A DNA stretch of 64,000 bases from Bacteroidota bacterium (GTDB lineage: Bacteria > Bacteroidota > Bacteroidia > Chitinophagales > Saprospiraceae), in NCBI GenBank assembly GCA_020160935.1, contig JAIUPL010000020.1, positions 45,981 through 109,980 of the forward strand. The letters are read 5' to 3'. The notes below the pieces were generated by a model, which searched no databases, was not told the DNA's origin, and saw only the letters and a list, made by a program, of their open reading frames with translations. A program made the position numbers and the translations under genes. Shown piece by piece: positions 24,904 to 32,134 of the stretch. Positions within the stretch are counted from its first letter, which is position 1, and each line of letters begins with the position of its first letter.

Positions 24904-26364
24904 GCCTGCCCGGTAAATGCCGCACTGCCGCTATTGGCCCTCAGCAATCCGGATAATTGCGGCACAGCCCCGGATATTTCTGCTTTTTTTAATGCTCCTG
25001 TAGGTGTCGTACAAATGTCGGGCACCTACGATAACACCTTGGCTACGTCCGATCCGGATGATCCTGCACCGGGTTGTTTTGCCGAAACGGGGGGCGTTGC
25101 GCCGGTCAACAACAGCCTTTGGTTCACTTTCACCACCAACGGAGGCTTGTTTCACCTGGAAACCATTCCCTGCAACACAGGCGGACAGTATATCTCGGGT
25201 GGCGATACCCAAATGGCCGTGTTTCAGGGCCCCGACTGCCACAGTCTTACGCAAGTATCCTGCAACGAAGACCTGTATGCAGACAGCGACCCGGCTACCG
25301 ATTACAGGGCCGGTCTCAATTTGTTTACAGTAGCCGGACAAACCTATTACCTGCTGATCGACGGTTTTGCATCGGGCACGACGGTGGCTTCCGGCCAGTT
25401 CTGTATTCAAATAGAACGGGTTGCGACCATTTCCTGCGCACAGGCAGCAGCCGGGAATTATGAGATCGAAAACAATGGCTTTTTGTGCAAAGGCCAGAAT
25501 CTGCTGAATGCCCTGAGTTTTGATGCTGCCTCTTTTGTTATTCCCAACGAACAGGCTTTGTCAGGGATGAGTTGGGCCCTTACCAACCAACCAATTCCTT
25601 CCGGGATGTGGCCGGGGAGCATTCCTGGAATCATCAGTACAACATTGAGTACCCAGGTCTTGCCGGTGAATCTCCAGAACAACATCACCAGTTCGGAACC
25701 GATGGTGTTCTATTTCACACCTGTTGTAGTAGGCGGGGCAACGCTTATCAATTCGGAAGCACCCGCCAAACTCCCCAACCTGGATATATCTTCAGGGTGT
25801 TATGCACTGGGCGCTACGCAGGTACTCACCCTGGTGCCTGTGCTGGAACCCTTGCAGGGACAGGCCATCGCCATACCAGCCACAGCCGGACAACAAAACG
25901 GAGCCGTGACACTTGTGCTCAATGGCGGTTATCCGGCTACCGTAGCCAATCCGGCCTTGTATCAGTTTGAATGGAGTACCGGCGCCACAACAGCCAGTCT
26001 CAACAACCTCTCGGCTGGAGTCTACACGGTAGTCGTTTCCGATCCAAGTGCCTGTGTATCAAGCATTATGCTCACCGCGGATGTCGTCGTGCCAAGCAAG
26101 GAGCCGTACGAAGGCTGGGATTTTCAGATTTCACCCAACCCTGCCGCCGACAAGGTGCTGTTGAACCTGCAACTCCCCGAAGCGAAGGATGTGGAGATAC
26201 GCCTGCTGGATATTTACGGACAAGTTTGGCAGCACCTGGAGGAAAACAACATTCAGCACCTCGAACGAGCGATATACCTGGACAAGTGTCCACAAGGCCT
26301 GTATTTCGTACAGGTGAAATCGGGCGAGCGCGTGGGGCTGAAAAAGATTCTGGTGCAACGATGA
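24838..26364 (+). CDS. Secreted T9SS cargo protein of unknown function
   Basis: 508 residues. The signal peptide, with hydrophobic core TLLLAIHYSLLTIHYSLLA, is encoded by the family G repeat. The mature part has a beta-sandwich-like region (about 40-200, NSLWFTFTTNGGLFHLET) found in many Bacteroidota surface proteins, a SprB-like segment near 370-410 (YQFEWSTGATTASLNNLSAG), and a type A T9SS sorting domain at the C-terminus (ISPNPAADKVLLNLQ, then YFVQVKSGERVGLKKILVQ). It should be exported by SecYEG and then T9SS. Either of two consecutive ATGs (24838, 24841) could start it. Confidence 0.85.
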   Translation: MMKNTLLLAIHYSLLTIHYSLLACPVNAALPLLALSNPDNCGTAPDISAFFNAPVGVVQMSGTYDNTLATSDPDDPAPGCFAETGGVAPVNNSLWFTFTTNGGLFHLETIPCNTGGQYISGGDTQMAVFQGPDCHSLTQVSCNEDLYADSDPATDYRAGLNLFTVAGQTYYLLIDGFASGTTVASGQFCIQIERVATISCAQAAAGNYEIENNGFLCKGQNLLNALSFDAASFVIPNEQALSGMSWALTNQPIPSGMWPGSIPGIISTTLSTQVLPVNLQNNITSSEPMVFYFTPVVVGGATLINSEAPAKLPNLDISSGCYALGATQVLTLVPVLEPLQGQAIAIPATAGQQNGAVTLVLNGGYPATVANPALYQFEWSTGATTASLNNLSAGVYTVVVSDPSACVSSIMLTADVVVPSKEPYEGWDFQISPNPAADKVLLNLQLPEAKDVEIRLLDIYGQVWQHLEENNIQHLERAIYLDKCPQGLYFVQVKSGERVGLKKILVQR

Positions 26365-26484
26365 TTTTTTACAGGGTAAGGCATGGACGTATGTTGATTT
26401 ATACATAAAAAAATGCCCGTTCCAGAACAACAAACCCTATTGTTTTGTCACATTTGCATCTTTCATCATCCACTGCAAGATGCC

Positions 26485-27414
26485 ATGTACGAACTCAAGA
26501 AAACAGCCTTCGGAAAATATACCCGTTACGAATTGTCGCACGATGCTACAGGAAATTCCTTCAGCATCGTGCCCGAGCGCGGCGCCAATGTGCTGAATAT
26601 CTTTTTCGGTAAAAAAAATATCCTCGACGGCTACAACACCCCCGAGGAACTCGAAGCCGCCAAATGGGGCAAAAGTGTGCTCCTGTTCCCATTCCCCAAC
26701 CGGCTCGACCACGGGCGTTACGAATGGCTGGGCAAACAATATGAATTTCCGCTCAACAATGCCGCTACCGAAAATGCCATTCACGGGTTCGTGCGCGACG
26801 AAGCATTTGAAGTGGAATATGTATTTCTGGCAAAAGACCACGCCAGCATTTTGTGCAGTTATGCCTACGACGGCTCTCGCCCCTACTACCCTTTTCCGTT
26901 TTCGTTGGAAGTGGAATTTATGATCCATGACAACGGCACGTTTTCCCTCGACATGGCGGTCCACAACCTGCACAGCGAGGCCATTCCGGTGGGTTTCGGC
27001 TGGCACCCATATTTCAAACTGGCCGACACTGCCAATCAGCATCGCATGAAACTGCCTTCCTGCGAACAGGTGGCCATCAACGACCGCATGATCCCGACCG
27101 GCGAGCGCACGGTTTATCTCGGTTTTCAGAAAAAAACGACGGTGGGCGATACCTTCCTCGACAACTGTTTTTTCAATTCAAAAACGGCCGGCACCGCCCG
27201 CATGCTCCTGGAAGGAGCAGATGGCGCCCTCGAAGTGTCGGCTTCGATCCGGCAGTTCCCGTTCTTCCAGGTATTCACGCCGCCGCACCGCGAAAGCATC
27301 GCGCTGGAGCCCATGAGTTGCAATGTCGATGCCTTCAACAACGGCCAGGGACTGGTGTCGCTCGCGCCTGATTCGGAATGGAAGAGCCGAATGGAGGTGA
27401 AAATGAAGGAATAA
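26485..27414 (+). CDS. Aldose 1-epimerase family protein
   Basis: 309 residues, galactose-mutarotase-like fold. Recognisable are the PNRLDHGRYEW segment, ENAIHGFVRDEAFEV with a catalytic-type histidine, VGFGWHPYFKLAD with the second histidine, and a C-terminal PPHRESIALEPMSCNVDAFN containing the catalytic-type Glu. It interconverts alpha and beta anomers of sugars; the exact substrate, including hexose-6-phosphates, is not certain. No signal peptide, so cytoplasmic. Start ATG 26485 agrees with the family N-terminus; the longer ORF starts in the preceding spacer. Confidence 0.9.
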   Translation: MYELKKTAFGKYTRYELSHDATGNSFSIVPERGANVLNIFFGKKNILDGYNTPEELEAAKWGKSVLLFPFPNRLDHGRYEWLGKQYEFPLNNAATENAIHGFVRDEAFEVEYVFLAKDHASILCSYAYDGSRPYYPFPFSLEVEFMIHDNGTFSLDMAVHNLHSEAIPVGFGWHPYFKLADTANQHRMKLPSCEQVAINDRMIPTGERTVYLGFQKKTTVGDTFLDNCFFNSKTAGTARMLLEGADGALEVSASIRQFPFFQVFTPPHRESIALEPMSCNVDAFNNGQGLVSLAPDSEWKSRMEVKMKE

Positions 27415-27455
27415 GAGCGTGTTTTTGTCTCCATCCGACCATTTCATGCAGGGTT

Positions 27456-27488
27456 TTTGCTGAAAGCGGCAGCGGCATTCTACCTTTG
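27456..27488 (+). promoter_or_regulatory. Candidate promoter of the DUF6029/Omp28 pair
   Basis: TTTG (27456-27459) and TACCTTTG (27481-27488) are separated by 21 nt, an almost ideal Bacteroidota promoter, 25 bp ahead of the ATG at 27514. Confidence 0.65.
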
Positions 27489-27513
27489 TCCAAACATCTT
27501 TCGGACTTTCCGC

Positions 27514-29172
27514 ATGAAGCACTTTTACCTGTTACTAACTCTGTTGGTTGGGGCATCCGTTTTGTCGGCCCAGAATGGTGGCCGCATTACTGGCAACCTG
27601 CAATCCAACGGCAACTTTTTTATCGCCGATTCCGTCATCGGCGCAAGCAACACACCACAGTACGATTACCAGAAATTTGGCGCCGAGAGTTGGCTCAACC
27701 TGAACTACTCCAATTGGGGTTTCGACATCGGCGTGCGTTTCGACGTGTTCAACAATTCCAACCTGCTCAATCCGAACGGCTCCTACACCGACGAGGGCAT
27801 TGGTCGCTGGTACGTGCACAAAAAGGTAGACAAATTCGATCTGTCGGGCGGCTACCTGTACGACCAGATCGGCTCCGGCATCATTTTTCGGGCCTATGAA
27901 GAACGCGCGCTGCTGATCGACAACGCGCTGTACGGCGTGCGACTGGGCTACGACCTGACACCCAACTGGAAAGTACGGGCGTTCACAGGTCGCCAGAAAC
28001 GGCAGTTTACCCGCTACGGCACCACAGTGCGCGGGGCTGTGCTGGAAGGATTTGTTCAGCCCGACTCTACCAAAAATCTGACGTTCGCACCCGGCATCGG
28101 CGTGGTGGGCCGCACCTACGACGACGAAACGGTAAACCAGATTGTGAACACCATTGCTACCTACGCCCCGCGCGACAGCACCGGCGCGCAGTACAATACT
28201 TATGCCGCCACGGTGTTCAATACGCTTTCGGCAGGCGCGTTTACCTGGTATGTGGAAGGCGCTGCCAAAACCTACGATGTGGTGTATGATCCGCTGGCCG
28301 TAACCGCCACCGGTAGCCGTGGCAAACTCAGCAACCGCCGAGGATACACCGTGTATTCCAGTTTTGCATATGCAAAAAGCGGCCTGGGTGCTACACTCGA
28401 ATTGAAACGTACCAAGGACTTTTCTTTCCGCTCCAATCCGTTTGTGGTGGGCGTACAGGGCGCGCTCAATTTCCTGCCGCCAATGGCCAAGCAGAACACC
28501 TACCGCCTCACGGCCCGTTTTTCGCCTGCTACGCAGGAACTGGGCGAGCAGGCTGTTCAACTCGATGTCAAATACAAAATCAACAAAGCCTTGTCGCTGG
28601 GTGTCAATTTTTCCGACATCACACAAATCGACGGCGACGGCTTCCTGAATCTCGACGGCGCTACGCAATTGTACCGGGAAATTACACCCGAATTTACCTA
28701 CAAATACAAGCGGAAATGGCAACTCATCGGCGGTGTGCAGGTGTTGAAATACAACATCTTCGTGTACCAGGGCAAGGATAATTTCGTGAATGCCGTGACG
28801 CCTTACACTGAATTTCTGTACCGCTTCAATCCGCGCAAATCGATTCGTTTTGAGGCCCAATACCTGTCGACGAAAGACGAATTCGGTTCCTGGGTGAATG
28901 CACTGGCCGAATTCGGCTGGGCGCCGCACTGGATTATGTATGTGTCGGATATGTACAAAATTCCGCACCACAATCCGGACGAATACCCGGTAGAAAAAAC
29001 GAAATTTGACGGCCTGCACTACCCCAGCGTTGGCCTCGTGTACACGCACAAAGCCAGCCGTTTCTCGCTGGCCTACGTCAAGCAGGTGGAAGGTATCAAC
29101 TGCGCCGGTGGTATTTGCCGACTGGAGCCTACGTTCCACGGGGTGCGGCTGAATGTGAGTTCGTCCTTTTGA
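27514..29172 (+). CDS. DUF6029-type outer-membrane protein
   Basis: 552 residues with signal peptide ending VLSAQ. The start of the mature chain, GGRITGNLQSNGNFFIADS followed by YDYQKFGAESWLNLNYSNW, and the barrel-like repeats of aromatic strands match the DUF6029 family of Bacteroidota. It probably forms a large outer-membrane barrel of unknown role. Followed, after a degenerate family A repeat, by an Omp28-like lipoprotein; I recall this pairing from other genomes, so joint function is plausible (inference). Confidence 0.78.
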   Translation: MKHFYLLLTLLVGASVLSAQNGGRITGNLQSNGNFFIADSVIGASNTPQYDYQKFGAESWLNLNYSNWGFDIGVRFDVFNNSNLLNPNGSYTDEGIGRWYVHKKVDKFDLSGGYLYDQIGSGIIFRAYEERALLIDNALYGVRLGYDLTPNWKVRAFTGRQKRQFTRYGTTVRGAVLEGFVQPDSTKNLTFAPGIGVVGRTYDDETVNQIVNTIATYAPRDSTGAQYNTYAATVFNTLSAGAFTWYVEGAAKTYDVVYDPLAVTATGSRGKLSNRRGYTVYSSFAYAKSGLGATLELKRTKDFSFRSNPFVVGVQGALNFLPPMAKQNTYRLTARFSPATQELGEQAVQLDVKYKINKALSLGVNFSDITQIDGDGFLNLDGATQLYREITPEFTYKYKRKWQLIGGVQVLKYNIFVYQGKDNFVNAVTPYTEFLYRFNPRKSIRFEAQYLSTKDEFGSWVNALAEFGWAPHWIMYVSDMYKIPHHNPDEYPVEKTKFDGLHYPSVGLVYTHKASRFSLAYVKQVEGINCAGGICRLEPTFHGVRLNVSSSF

Positions 29173-29300
29173 TGGGGTTGATAAGTGTTGATGAGGGTTG
29201 ATAAGTGTTGATATTCAATTACTCGATGAATGTAAAATACAACCCTTACCCCGAGCCGCCATTTATCAACCTCATCAACCCTAACAACCTCATCAACCAA
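29173..29300. repeat. Degenerate palindrome, family A
   Basis: Left words GTTGATAAGT/GTTGATGAGG start right after the TGA stop; the right side (about 29263-29300) has diverged TTATCAACCTCATCAACC words. Pairing is broken in the middle, so this looks like a decayed member of the family. Confidence 0.75.
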
Positions 29301-29322
29301 CAACCCAAATCTTTTCCTAGTC

Positions 29323-30144
29323 ATGAAAAACATACTGATCTGCACATTTCTCTCCCTCGTTTTCCTGTCGGGTTGTGAGGAAAAACCCATTGTTATCCCG
29401 GATTTGCAGGCAGGCGCCCGCAAGGTGCTGGTGGAAGAATTGACAGGCGTACGCTGTCAGAACTGTCCGGACGGCACGCGCGACCTGACGGCTTTGCAAC
29501 AGACCTATGGCGCGGAGAACCTTGTCGTGGTGGCGATTCACGCAGCCATCGGTTTTTCGGCGCCTTACACGAGCAATCCGCCCAATCTGTACGATTTTCG
29601 CATTGAAGGCGCTTCCGAACTGGCCGACTACATCGGTTTTGCGGAAGGCTACCCCACCGCGTCGGTCAACCGGCAACTGCCTCCGGGCAATACCTCGCTG
29701 TTTTTGCCGCGTTCGGCCTGGCCGGGCGTCATTGCCGACGAGTTCAGCCAGGATTACGGGCTTGATTTGTTTATGAATACCGACTACAATGAAAGCACGC
29801 GCGAATTCAAACTCGACCTCAATATTGCGCCCTCCATCTCCCTGCCTGGCGAACACCGCCTCAATGTGATGATTACGCAGGACAGCATCGTGGACGTTCA
29901 GTTGGATGGCAATGCGCGCAACCCCAACTACATTCACCGCCACGTGCTGCGCAAAATCGTATCCAAACCCGATGGCGATGTCCTGACCGAAGCATTCAAT
30001 GCAGGTGCACTCATAACACGCTCCTACAATATTGCCATCGATCCTTCCTGGGATGCCAAACATTGCAGCGTGGTCGTGTTTGTGTCGCGCAGCGGTAATC
30101 CGGACAAGGAGGTGCTGCAGGTGGCGGAGCAGCATGTCGAGTAG
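29323..30144 (+). CDS. Omp28-related lipoprotein with thioredoxin-like CxxC motif
   Basis: 273 residues. Lipoprotein signal with LSGC (Cys 18), then an Omp28-like domain: KVLVEELTGVRCQNCPDG with a CQNC motif near residues 46-49, NLVVVAIHA, and a YPTASVNRQ segment comparable to the cis-Pro loop of thioredoxin folds. The C-terminal half is a beta-sandwich (EHRLNVMITQDSIVDVQLDG). Likely surface or periplasmic; a redox role is possible but unproven. Its TAG stop is the first triplet of the perfect palindrome at 30142. Confidence 0.85.
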   Translation: MKNILICTFLSLVFLSGCEEKPIVIPDLQAGARKVLVEELTGVRCQNCPDGTRDLTALQQTYGAENLVVVAIHAAIGFSAPYTSNPPNLYDFRIEGASELADYIGFAEGYPTASVNRQLPPGNTSLFLPRSAWPGVIADEFSQDYGLDLFMNTDYNESTREFKLDLNIAPSISLPGEHRLNVMITQDSIVDVQLDGNARNPNYIHRHVLRKIVSKPDGDVLTEAFNAGALITRSYNIAIDPSWDAKHCSVVVFVSRSGNPDKEVLQVAEQHVE

Positions 30145-30314
30145 TTATTGAGTTGGTTATTAAGTTATTGGTTATTAAGTTATTGGGGGTGATAGGGGAC
30201 CATCTGTACAAATGTCTGGCTTCACAAAAAGGAATGCCCAATATTTGTACAGATGGTCCCCTATCACCCCCAATAACTTAATAACCAATAACTTAATAAC
30301 CAACTCAATAACTA
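30142..30314. repeat. Long palindrome, family E, perfect 71-bp arms, stop codon to stop codon
   Basis: Arms 30142-30212 and 30244-30314 are exact complements over 71 bp with a 31-nt loop. The left arm begins with the TAG stop of the Omp28-like gene; the right arm includes the TGA stop of truA (30305-30307) and its two preceding codons. The inner stem CATCTGTACAAA and loop AGGAATGCC match the 15897 element in diverged form. Confidence 0.97.
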
Positions 30315-31039
30315 ATTTGCTCCAGAAACAACCCCGACGGTGGCGCGGTCAGGCGCGCGGGTTCGCGCGAGGGATTTTCCAGAAAATCTTCTACGGTTTG
30401 GCCGCTCATGCGGCCGCGGCCCACTTCCACCAGCACGCCGACGATGCGGCGCACCATTTTCCACAGAAAATGCGAGCCGGTGAGGTGGATGTAAATGCGG
30501 TCGGCGTCTTCGCGCACTTCCACACGCGTCATTTCCACCATGGTGCTTTGCCCTTCCTTTTCCACATCGCCGAAAGAGGCAAAATCGTGGAAACCTTCCA
30601 GCCGCGCGGCCGCGGCAGACATGGCCTTTACGTCGAGTCGGTCGCGCACCCACCACACGTATTTTTTGGCGAATGCATCGCGGCGCTTCGAAATCTGGTA
30701 CACATAACTGCGGCTGCGTGCGTCGTGGCGGGCATGAAAACGCGGCGGCGCTTTTTCTATGCGCAGGATGTTGATGTCGTGTGGCAGCAGTTCGTTGAAA
30801 CGGATCAGCAGTTGATCGGGCGCCATGCGTTCTACCGGTGCTTCGAGGTGCGCCACCTGTCCGCGGGCGTGCACGCCGGCATCGGTGCGGCCTGCGCCGT
30901 AGATTTCGACGTCCTGTGTTTCGAAAATTTTGAATGCGGCTTCCAGCAGTTCGCCCTGAATGGAGCGTTCGTTGCGTTGAAACTGCCAGCCGGCATATCG
31001 GGCGCCGTCGTATTCCAGTGTGAGTTTAAATCTTGCCAT
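30305..31039 (-). CDS. truA: tRNA pseudouridine(38-40) synthase
   Basis: Modifies U38-U40 in the anticodon stem of tRNAs. 244 residues. Catalytic D53 sits in YGAGRTDAGVHARGQVAH; LTLEYDGARYAGWQ at the N-terminus and HFLWKMVRRIVG near residue 200 are standard. Start at ATG 31039; the open frame extends far upstream only because it reads across the divergent kinase gene. The last residues ISY come from the palindrome arm. Confidence 0.97.
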   Translation of the reverse strand: MARFKLTLEYDGARYAGWQFQRNERSIQGELLEAAFKIFETQDVEIYGAGRTDAGVHARGQVAHLEAPVERMAPDQLLIRFNELLPHDINILRIEKAPPRFHARHDARSRSYVYQISKRRDAFAKKYVWWVRDRLDVKAMSAAAARLEGFHDFASFGDVEKEGQSTMVEMTRVEVREDADRIYIHLTGSHFLWKMVRRIVGVLVEVGRGRMSGQTVEDFLENPSREPARLTAPPSGLFLEQISY

Positions 31040-31058
31040 TTTTGATTCGTCGGGCGGA

Positions 31059-31100
31059 ATGTCGACCTTTGCGCACCCGTTTTGCTGCAAAGGTCGACAT
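31059..31100. promoter_or_regulatory. Inverted repeat in the truA / GHMP kinase divergent spacer
   Basis: ATGTCGACCTTTGC (31059-31072) and its exact complement (31087-31100) flank a 14-nt spacer. Each arm contains GACCTTTG, one base off the -7 consensus, facing in opposite directions. It may be a pair of divergent promoters or a dimer-binding operator. Confidence 0.5.
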
Positions 31101-31138
31101 CCTTTCAGGAAATTTGAATTTAAAAACTGCTTATCTCC

Positions 31139-32065
31139 ATGCCGCCCGATTTCCACACCCGCGCCTACGGCAAACTCCTGCTCACTGGCGAATATTTTGT
31201 GCTCGATGGCGCAGTAGCCCTTGCCATGCCGGTGCGTTTCGGGCAAACGCTGGAAGTGAGGGGCGCTTCCGGACATGCATTGCAGTGGCGCAGCCTCGAC
31301 GACAGCGGGCAGCCGTGGTTTGAAGCGACATTCAGCCTTCCCACGCTCGATATTATAGATGCTTCCGACGCCGATACCGCCCGCACCCTGCAATCGATGT
31401 TGCTGGCGTGTCGGGCACAGAATCCCTTGTTTTTGAATGAAAATACAGGCATGGAGGCGACTACGGCCGTCGATTTTGCGCGCCACTGGGGATTAGGCAC
31501 CAGCAGCACGCTTATTGCGGCGCTGGGCCGCTGGGCCGACGTCGATCCTTACCGGGTGCTGGCCGATACGCTGGGCGGCTCGGGCTACGATATTGCCTGT
31601 GCCTACGCCGAAGGGCCGCTGCTGTATCAGCGTGGCAAAACGAGTCCGGTGGTGCAGCCGGTCGATTTTCGACCTGTTTTTTCCCAAAACCTCTGGTTTG
31701 TGTACCTCGGCAAAAAACAGGACAGCCGCGAAGGCATCCGCCGCTACCGCGCGCTCACCAAAAGCCTGCGCCCGGTGCTGGCCCGGGTCGACCGCCTCAC
31801 CGAACGCTGTTTGTCGGCGGCCACACTGAGCGATTTTCAGCAGGTACTGGAAGAACACGAGGCCCTCGTAAGCAATACGCTGGAACTGTCCACGGTGAAA
31901 TCCCAATATTTCTCCGATTTTCCCGGCGCGGTGAAAAGCCTCGGCGCCTGGGGCGGCGATTTTGTGCTGGCTGCAAGCGCTGAGCCGGAAGCGGCCACGC
32001 GGGCTTATTTTCGGGGAAAAGGTATGGAAACGGTGCTGGGATGGGGGGAGATGAGGGGGTTATGA
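31139..32065 (+). CDS. GYDIA-family GHMP kinase
   Basis: 308 residues. GHMP-superfamily small-molecule kinase with YGKLLLTGEYFVLDGAVALA (10-29), the ATP-binding GLGTSSTLIAALGRW loop, and the defining GGSGYDIACA motif near 150. Relatives include mevalonate-pathway kinases, but the phosphoryl acceptor of this subfamily is not known to me. Divergent from truA and followed 70 bp later by polA. No other mevalonate gene is nearby. Confidence 0.88.
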   Translation: MPPDFHTRAYGKLLLTGEYFVLDGAVALAMPVRFGQTLEVRGASGHALQWRSLDDSGQPWFEATFSLPTLDIIDASDADTARTLQSMLLACRAQNPLFLNENTGMEATTAVDFARHWGLGTSSTLIAALGRWADVDPYRVLADTLGGSGYDIACAYAEGPLLYQRGKTSPVVQPVDFRPVFSQNLWFVYLGKKQDSREGIRRYRALTKSLRPVLARVDRLTERCLSAATLSDFQQVLEEHEALVSNTLELSTVKSQYFSDFPGAVKSLGAWGGDFVLAASAEPEAATRAYFRGKGMETVLGWGEMRGL

Positions 32066-32134
32066 CTACCGTTTTTTCAAAATATTTTGTTTGAAAACCC
32101 CTTACCTTCGCTCCCCAGAACCTGTCCAAATCCT

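Noticed and set aside
30142..30314. Possible insertion-sequence ends or MITE
   Set aside because: No target-site duplication or terminal transposon motif is evident and the arms are word repeats reaching the centre; a MITE origin is not excluded but is unsupported.
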